Shown one piece after another: positions 30,722 through 33,747 of a stretch of 33,747 bases of DNA. The translations under genes and the position numbers were made by a program. The notes beneath the pieces are model-generated. The model was not told where the DNA came from and searched no databases. It was given only the letters and a program-made list of their open reading frames with translations. The stretch is from Clostridiales bacterium (lineage in GTDB: Bacteria > Bacillota > Clostridia > Oscillospirales > RGIG5299): assembly GCA_016281405.1 (NCBI GenBank), contig JAEEIO010000136.1, positions 1 to 33,747 on the forward strand. Reading direction: 5' to 3'. Each line of letters begins with the position of its first letter. Positions within the stretch are counted from its first letter, which is position 1.

Positions 30722-32377
30722 CTATTCAAGAATCATAATATAATCGTAAACGGGCTGACCGCCGTTTATCGTGATTATTTCCGTCCTGCCGTATTCGGCC
30801 GAAAGACGGTCGGTAAGCGCCTTGCACTCCTCTTCCGAAACGCCCTCGCCGTGGATGATGAGCGCGATATCGTAGTCCCCGATACCGAGCGATTCGGCAA
30901 GCGCCGCCGCAGCGTCGTTCCTGTCCGGCGCGTCTATGTAAACGCGGCCGTTCGCAAAGCCTAAGTAATCGTCTTTTTTAACGGTCACGCCGTCTTTTTG
31001 GGCGTCTCTCGAGGCTATGGAGACCATGCCCGTGACGACGTTCGAAATGACCTCGTTTATCTCTTCGACAATGGCGTCGGTGTCGCCCGACGAGGTGTCG
31101 AGCATAGAAACGGCGGCGTAGCCCTCGCCGATGGTTTTGGTCTCTATGACGCGCACCTCGGCCTCGTCGAAGAGGGAAGCGGCCTGCTTGGCGGTCAAAA
31201 TGACGTTCCCGTTATTCGGAAAGACCAAAATGGTGTCGGCGTTGCACTCGCGGAAGGCGGTTATGAAGTCCTCGGCCGACGGATTCATCGACTGTCCGCC
31301 GTTTACGACGGCGTCGCATCCGAGCGACGTAAAGGTCTCGATAATGCCCTTGCCGGTGGCTACGCTGACGATGCCGTAAGCCTTGCGCGGCTTTTTGGCC
31401 GTGGGCGAAAACCTGTTTTCGACCTTCGCCTCGTTATGCTGAAGCGTCATATTCTCGATTTTGAGAGTGAGATATTCGCCGTATTTCTGGCAGTTGTTGA
31501 GTATATCGCCCGGTCTTTTGGTGTGGACGTGGACTTTTACAATCGAGCCGTCCTTGAAGGCGACGACAGAATCGCCCTCGCTTTCGAGGTAGTCGATAAG
31601 CTCTTTGAGGTCGAAATTATCGATGTCGCATTTCGCGCGCTGAAGCCTTAAAAGGAACTCGGTGCAGTAGCCGAATTCAAGGACGCTGTCCTCGGTGAAT
31701 TTGGAGATATCGGCCGCGGGCGCCGCTTTCTTGTCGAAGGAGGGCGAATAATCCGCGCCGTTTTCGTCGAAGGCGTCCTGCATGCCCTCGACTATGTAGA
31801 CCATGCCCGCGCCGCCGCTGTCGACGACGCCCGACTCTTTCAGCACCGCCAAAAGATCGGGGGTGCGGTCGAGGGAGAGACGGAGTTCTTTGGTGAAATC
31901 GTTGAAATAGCTTTCAATGGTGGTGTTTTCGTCCATACGCGAGGCGGCGTAGGTGACGGCGTCGCGGTAGACGGTGAGAATAGTCCCCTCAACGGGCGTC
32001 GTGACGGCCCTGTAGGCCTCTTCAACGCCGCACTCGAAGGCTTTGTTGATAGCCGCCGCGTCGGCAGTTTCGAGTCCTTTGAGACCCTTAGAGATGCCCG
32101 AAAAGATCCTTGAAAGAATAACGCCGGAATTGCCGCGGGCGCCGAGGAGCATACCTCTCGCCACGGCGTCGGCCGCCGTCGAAACGGAACCGTTTTTACC
32201 GGACATTACCTCGGCGGCGCCCGAATTCATGGTCATCAGCATATTGTCGCCGGTGTCGCCGTCGGGGATGGGGAATACGTTCAGGTCGTTAACTATCTGT
32301 CGGTTTTCCTCGAGATTTGCGGCGCCGCATTTCACCATATCGGCAAACAAAACGCCGTCTATCGTTCGGATATCCAT
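30722..32377 (-). CDS. fakA: Fatty acid kinase, DAK2-domain subunit
   Basis: This 551-residue cytoplasmic kinase phosphorylates fatty acids held by FakB, feeding acyl-phosphate into phospholipid synthesis in Bacillota. The N-terminal DhaL/DAK2 nucleotide-binding domain (about 10-200) has NVFPIPDGDTGDNMLMTM with the metal-binding aspartates, and LGARGNSGVILSRIFSGI. The middle and C-terminal parts are those of FakA (FGYCTEFLLR, VKVHVHTKRPGDILN, then IVSVATGKGIIETFTSLGCD and the last QPVYDYIMILE). Length is typical. The ATG at 32377 has no strong ribosome site, so coupling to the upstream AbiEi-like gene, 44 bases away, is possible. fakB follows directly. Confidence 0.95.
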   Translation of the reverse strand: MDIRTIDGVLFADMVKCGAANLEENRQIVNDLNVFPIPDGDTGDNMLMTMNSGAAEVMSGKNGSVSTAADAVARGMLLGARGNSGVILSRIFSGISKGLKGLETADAAAINKAFECGVEEAYRAVTTPVEGTILTVYRDAVTYAASRMDENTTIESYFNDFTKELRLSLDRTPDLLAVLKESGVVDSGGAGMVYIVEGMQDAFDENGADYSPSFDKKAAPAADISKFTEDSVLEFGYCTEFLLRLQRAKCDIDNFDLKELIDYLESEGDSVVAFKDGSIVKVHVHTKRPGDILNNCQKYGEYLTLKIENMTLQHNEAKVENRFSPTAKKPRKAYGIVSVATGKGIIETFTSLGCDAVVNGGQSMNPSAEDFITAFRECNADTILVFPNNGNVILTAKQAASLFDEAEVRVIETKTIGEGYAAVSMLDTSSGDTDAIVEEINEVISNVVTGMVSIASRDAQKDGVTVKKDDYLGFANGRVYIDAPDRNDAAAALAESLGIGDYDIALIIHGEGVSEEECKALTDRLSAEYGRTEIITINGGQPVYDYIMILE

Positions 32378-32421
32378 ACTGCTTTGTCAAACTCCCGTCT
32401 TTAAGGGTCGGGGCATAGGCC

Positions 32422-33015
32422 TCAACCGCATATTTTTTTGATTATTTCGTATATCCACGAGGAGGCGCACTTCGCCTCCGAAAGCAACGTTTTACGCTCG
32501 TCCGCGCTGAGACCGTCTTTAATGGCTTCGATCTCCGAGGTCTTGACCTTGCCCTTGCCGAGCGATTTGAGTGCCTGTATGACGAGCGCCGTTTTATAAG
32601 ATATATCAGAGAGTATGCGGCTCGTTGTTTTTTTAAACTCGACCGTCACGTCTCCGTAGGAATACTTTCTGTAAAGGCCGTCGCTCGCGTAGGCCCACTT
32701 TCTCGGGGCATACTTTGTAAGCCCCAGAAGATTTAAGGCGCCGTCGCCCTTCGGGACTATGGTCCAGCCGTTATTCCTCGCTATGGCATTCGCGACCGCG
32801 TCGGGACGGGGTTCGACCGCCTTGCCGTCGAAAACTCTGACGTAAACGCCTCTTAAAAGCGGCTTTACGAGACCCTCTTCCTTGAGGCGCTGGACCGACT
32901 TGCGGACGGTGTCGGCGCCCGCGACTGACGCGAAATCCGACAGTACGAAAACGCTGTCGCCCGAAGACGAAACTATCATATTTTTGATCTGTCTGAAATA
33001 GTTGACCGCTTTCAT
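32422..33015 (-). CDS. AbiEi/DUF6088-type winged-helix antitoxin-like protein, solitary
   Basis: This protein has 197 residues. The N-terminal third is a winged helix (SVFVLSDFASVAGADTVRKS, then LKEEGLVKPLLRGVYVR). The rest (DAVANAIARNNGWTIVPKGD, then WAYASDGLYRKYSYGDVTVEF and SYKTALVIQALKSLGKGKV) matches DUF6088 proteins related to the AbiEi antitoxin of type IV systems. AbiEi normally represses its own operon and counters the nucleotidyltransferase toxin AbiEii. No AbiEii-like gene follows; the next gene is fakA. It may be an orphan antitoxin or a transcription factor adopted for other genes. The start ATG at 33015 follows GAAGGGGGCGAAGC. Operator-like repeats lie over its promoter. Confidence 0.83.
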   Translation of the reverse strand: MKAVNYFRQIKNMIVSSSGDSVFVLSDFASVAGADTVRKSVQRLKEEGLVKPLLRGVYVRVFDGKAVEPRPDAVANAIARNNGWTIVPKGDGALNLLGLTKYAPRKWAYASDGLYRKYSYGDVTVEFKKTTSRILSDISYKTALVIQALKSLGKGKVKTSEIEAIKDGLSADERKTLLSEAKCASSWIYEIIKKICG

Positions 33016-33035
33016 ATGCTTCGCCCCCTTCTCTA

Positions 33036-33063
33036 ATTATATACTTTTTGTGACAAAATGCAA
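33036..33063 (-). promoter_or_regulatory. SigA-type promoter of the AbiEi-like gene
   Basis: On the minus strand TTGCAT (33058-33063), a 16-bp spacer and TATAAT (33036-33041), about 20 bases before the start codon. Confidence 0.78.
33046..33058. promoter_or_regulatory. Candidate AbiEi-type operator
   Basis: TTTTGTGACAAAA is a 13-bp palindrome with one odd central base, placed between the -35 and -10. Its half site TGACAAAA (33051-33058) recurs at 33071-33078, exactly 20 bp away, or two helical turns. This layout suits a repressor binding on one face of the DNA. Confidence 0.55.
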
Positions 33064-33087
33064 GTTTATTTGACAAAAATATGAAAA

Positions 33088-33118
33088 AGAAAGCGGCCGG
33101 TTTTTTCCGTGGCCGCCG
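33088..33118 (-). terminator. Terminator of the copper ATPase gene
   Basis: On the minus strand GGCGGCCACGG, A6, then CCGGCCGC form a stem with a two-base bulge, followed by TTTCTTTTTC. Confidence 0.78.
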
Positions 33119-33132
33119 AAAACGATTATTCT

Positions 33133-33747
33133 TTAATTCTTTTTCTTACTTTTAGCCGCCCTGTCGCGCTTTGAATCGTAGGGTTTAATGAGGTTCAACC
33201 TGAGGGCGTTAAGGCAGACGCAGACGCTGGATAAACTCATCGCCGCAGCGGCGTAAACGGGATTCAGCTCAAGCCCGAAAAGCCCCATAGCGAGCGGGAT
33301 GCAGACGGCGTTATAGATAAACGCCCAGAAGAAGTTTTCCTTTATGTTTCTTATAGCGGCGCGGCTTATCCTGACGGCCGCCGCGGCGTCGCGCAGACTG
33401 CTTTTGACGAGCACCACGTCGGCGGCGTCGACGGCTATATCCGCTCCCGCGCCTATGGCTACGCCTATGTCGGCGGCGGCGAGCGCGGGCGCGTCGTTTA
33501 TGCCGTCGCCCGTCATGGCGGTCACGCCGCTTTCTTTTAACTTTTTGATGACCTCGGCCTTACCCTCGGGCAAAACGCCCGCCTCGATATTTTCGATACC
33601 CGCGGCGCGTCCGACCGCTTTGGCGGTGCGCTCGTTGTCGCCCGTTATCATAGTGACGTCGATCCCCATGCCGCGAAGCTCCGAAACGGCTTTTTCGGAG
33701 TCGGCTCTCACGGTGTCGGCGACGGCTATGACGCCCTCGAAACGTCC
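33133..33747 (-). CDS. Cu(+)-type P-type ATPase, C-terminal part (runs off the window)
   Basis: The frame is open to the window edge, so only the last 204 codons are present. Seen here are the end of the nucleotide/phosphorylation domain (VTMITGDNERTAKAVGRAAG, then TGDGINDAPALAAADIGVAI) and the two final membrane helices. The helix motif YNAVCIPLAMG and the last helix MSLSSVCVCLNALRL carry the Y-N and M-x-x-S-S residues of P1B-1 pumps, which export Cu(+) or Ag(+). This separates it from the Zn/Cd-type pump at 4363-6237. A basic tail (RDRAAKSKKKN) ends the protein. The upstream part, with the CPC and DKTGT motifs, lies beyond the window. Confidence 0.93.
   Translation of the reverse strand, partial: GRFEGVIAVADTVRADSEKAVSELRGMGIDVTMITGDNERTAKAVGRAAGIENIEAGVLPEGKAEVIKKLKESGVTAMTGDGINDAPALAAADIGVAIGAGADIAVDAADVVLVKSSLRDAAAAVRISRAAIRNIKENFFWAFIYNAVCIPLAMGLFGLELNPVYAAAAMSLSSVCVCLNALRLNLIKPYDSKRDRAAKSKKKN

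Overview
The window looks like a piece of chromosome from an uncultured anaerobic Bacillota, probably class Clostridia and perhaps gut-associated. This is inferred from several signs. Promoters are close to the SigA consensus (TTGACA, 17 bp, TATAAT) and ribosome sites are purine-rich. Lipoprotein lipoboxes are of the Gram-positive type. A FakA/FakB fatty-acid kinase pair, a minimal SufC/SufB-like Fe-S pair, an RpiR-type sugar regulator and HD-GYP proteins are present. I see no CRISPR array, transposase or phage structural gene.

Layout. 1-3200: the end of an upstream gene, its terminator, and a large membrane HD-GYP protein with an extracytoplasmic propeller (-). 3260-3634: a structured repeat element followed by tRNA-Gln (-). 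3695-8000: a YgjP-like metallopeptidase, a Zn/Cd/Pb-type P-type ATPase with its own consensus promoter, and a sufC-sufB-like pair. 8050-11900: an operon with a TetR regulator (operator over its own -10), a flavin-reductase-like protein, a Rossmann-fold SDR, a DUF1295 steroid-reductase-like membrane protein and an unknown membrane protein. 11951-25327: a carbohydrate locus. A GH106-like putative alpha-L-rhamnosidase (-) diverges from an RpiR regulator, which is followed by rhaD, an unrecognised TIM-barrel-like protein, a 1012-residue beta-helix lipoprotein, a sugar-binding lipoprotein, a PHP-domain protein and an RpiB-like isomerase (+). 25378-26060: tRNA-Leu (-), tRNA-Trp (+) and a second repeat element directly after tRNA-Trp. 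26143-27282: a lone MtaA-like zinc methyltransferase of the UroD family. 27292-33747 (all -): a membrane HD-GYP protein, a GNAT-like gene broken by one in-frame stop, fakB, fakA, an AbiEi/DUF6088-type protein and the 3' part of a Cu(+)-type P-type ATPase that runs off the window.

How the genes fit together. The carbohydrate locus reads as a unit for rhamnose-containing plant glycans. A rhamnosidase-like enzyme and a pectinase-fold surface protein act on the polymer, a lipoprotein binds sugar, RhaD cleaves rhamnulose-1-phosphate, and RpiR controls the set. The rhamnose isomerase, kinase and ABC permeases are not in this window. The TetR operon looks like a small redox system for a lipophilic substrate.

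The most unusual structure is a family of hairpin-rich, apparently non-coding repeats lying immediately 3' of tRNA genes. One copy follows tRNA-Trp and is bounded by perfect 20-bp direct repeats of the tRNA 3' end (period 280 bp). One follows tRNA-Gln and is bounded by perfect 30-bp direct repeats of the tRNA terminator (period 262 bp). An orphan piece carrying the tRNA-Trp 3' end lies between the rhamnosidase-like gene and rpiR. All share modules and keep the same orientation relative to the tRNA. This suggests a small non-autonomous element that targets tRNA 3' ends.
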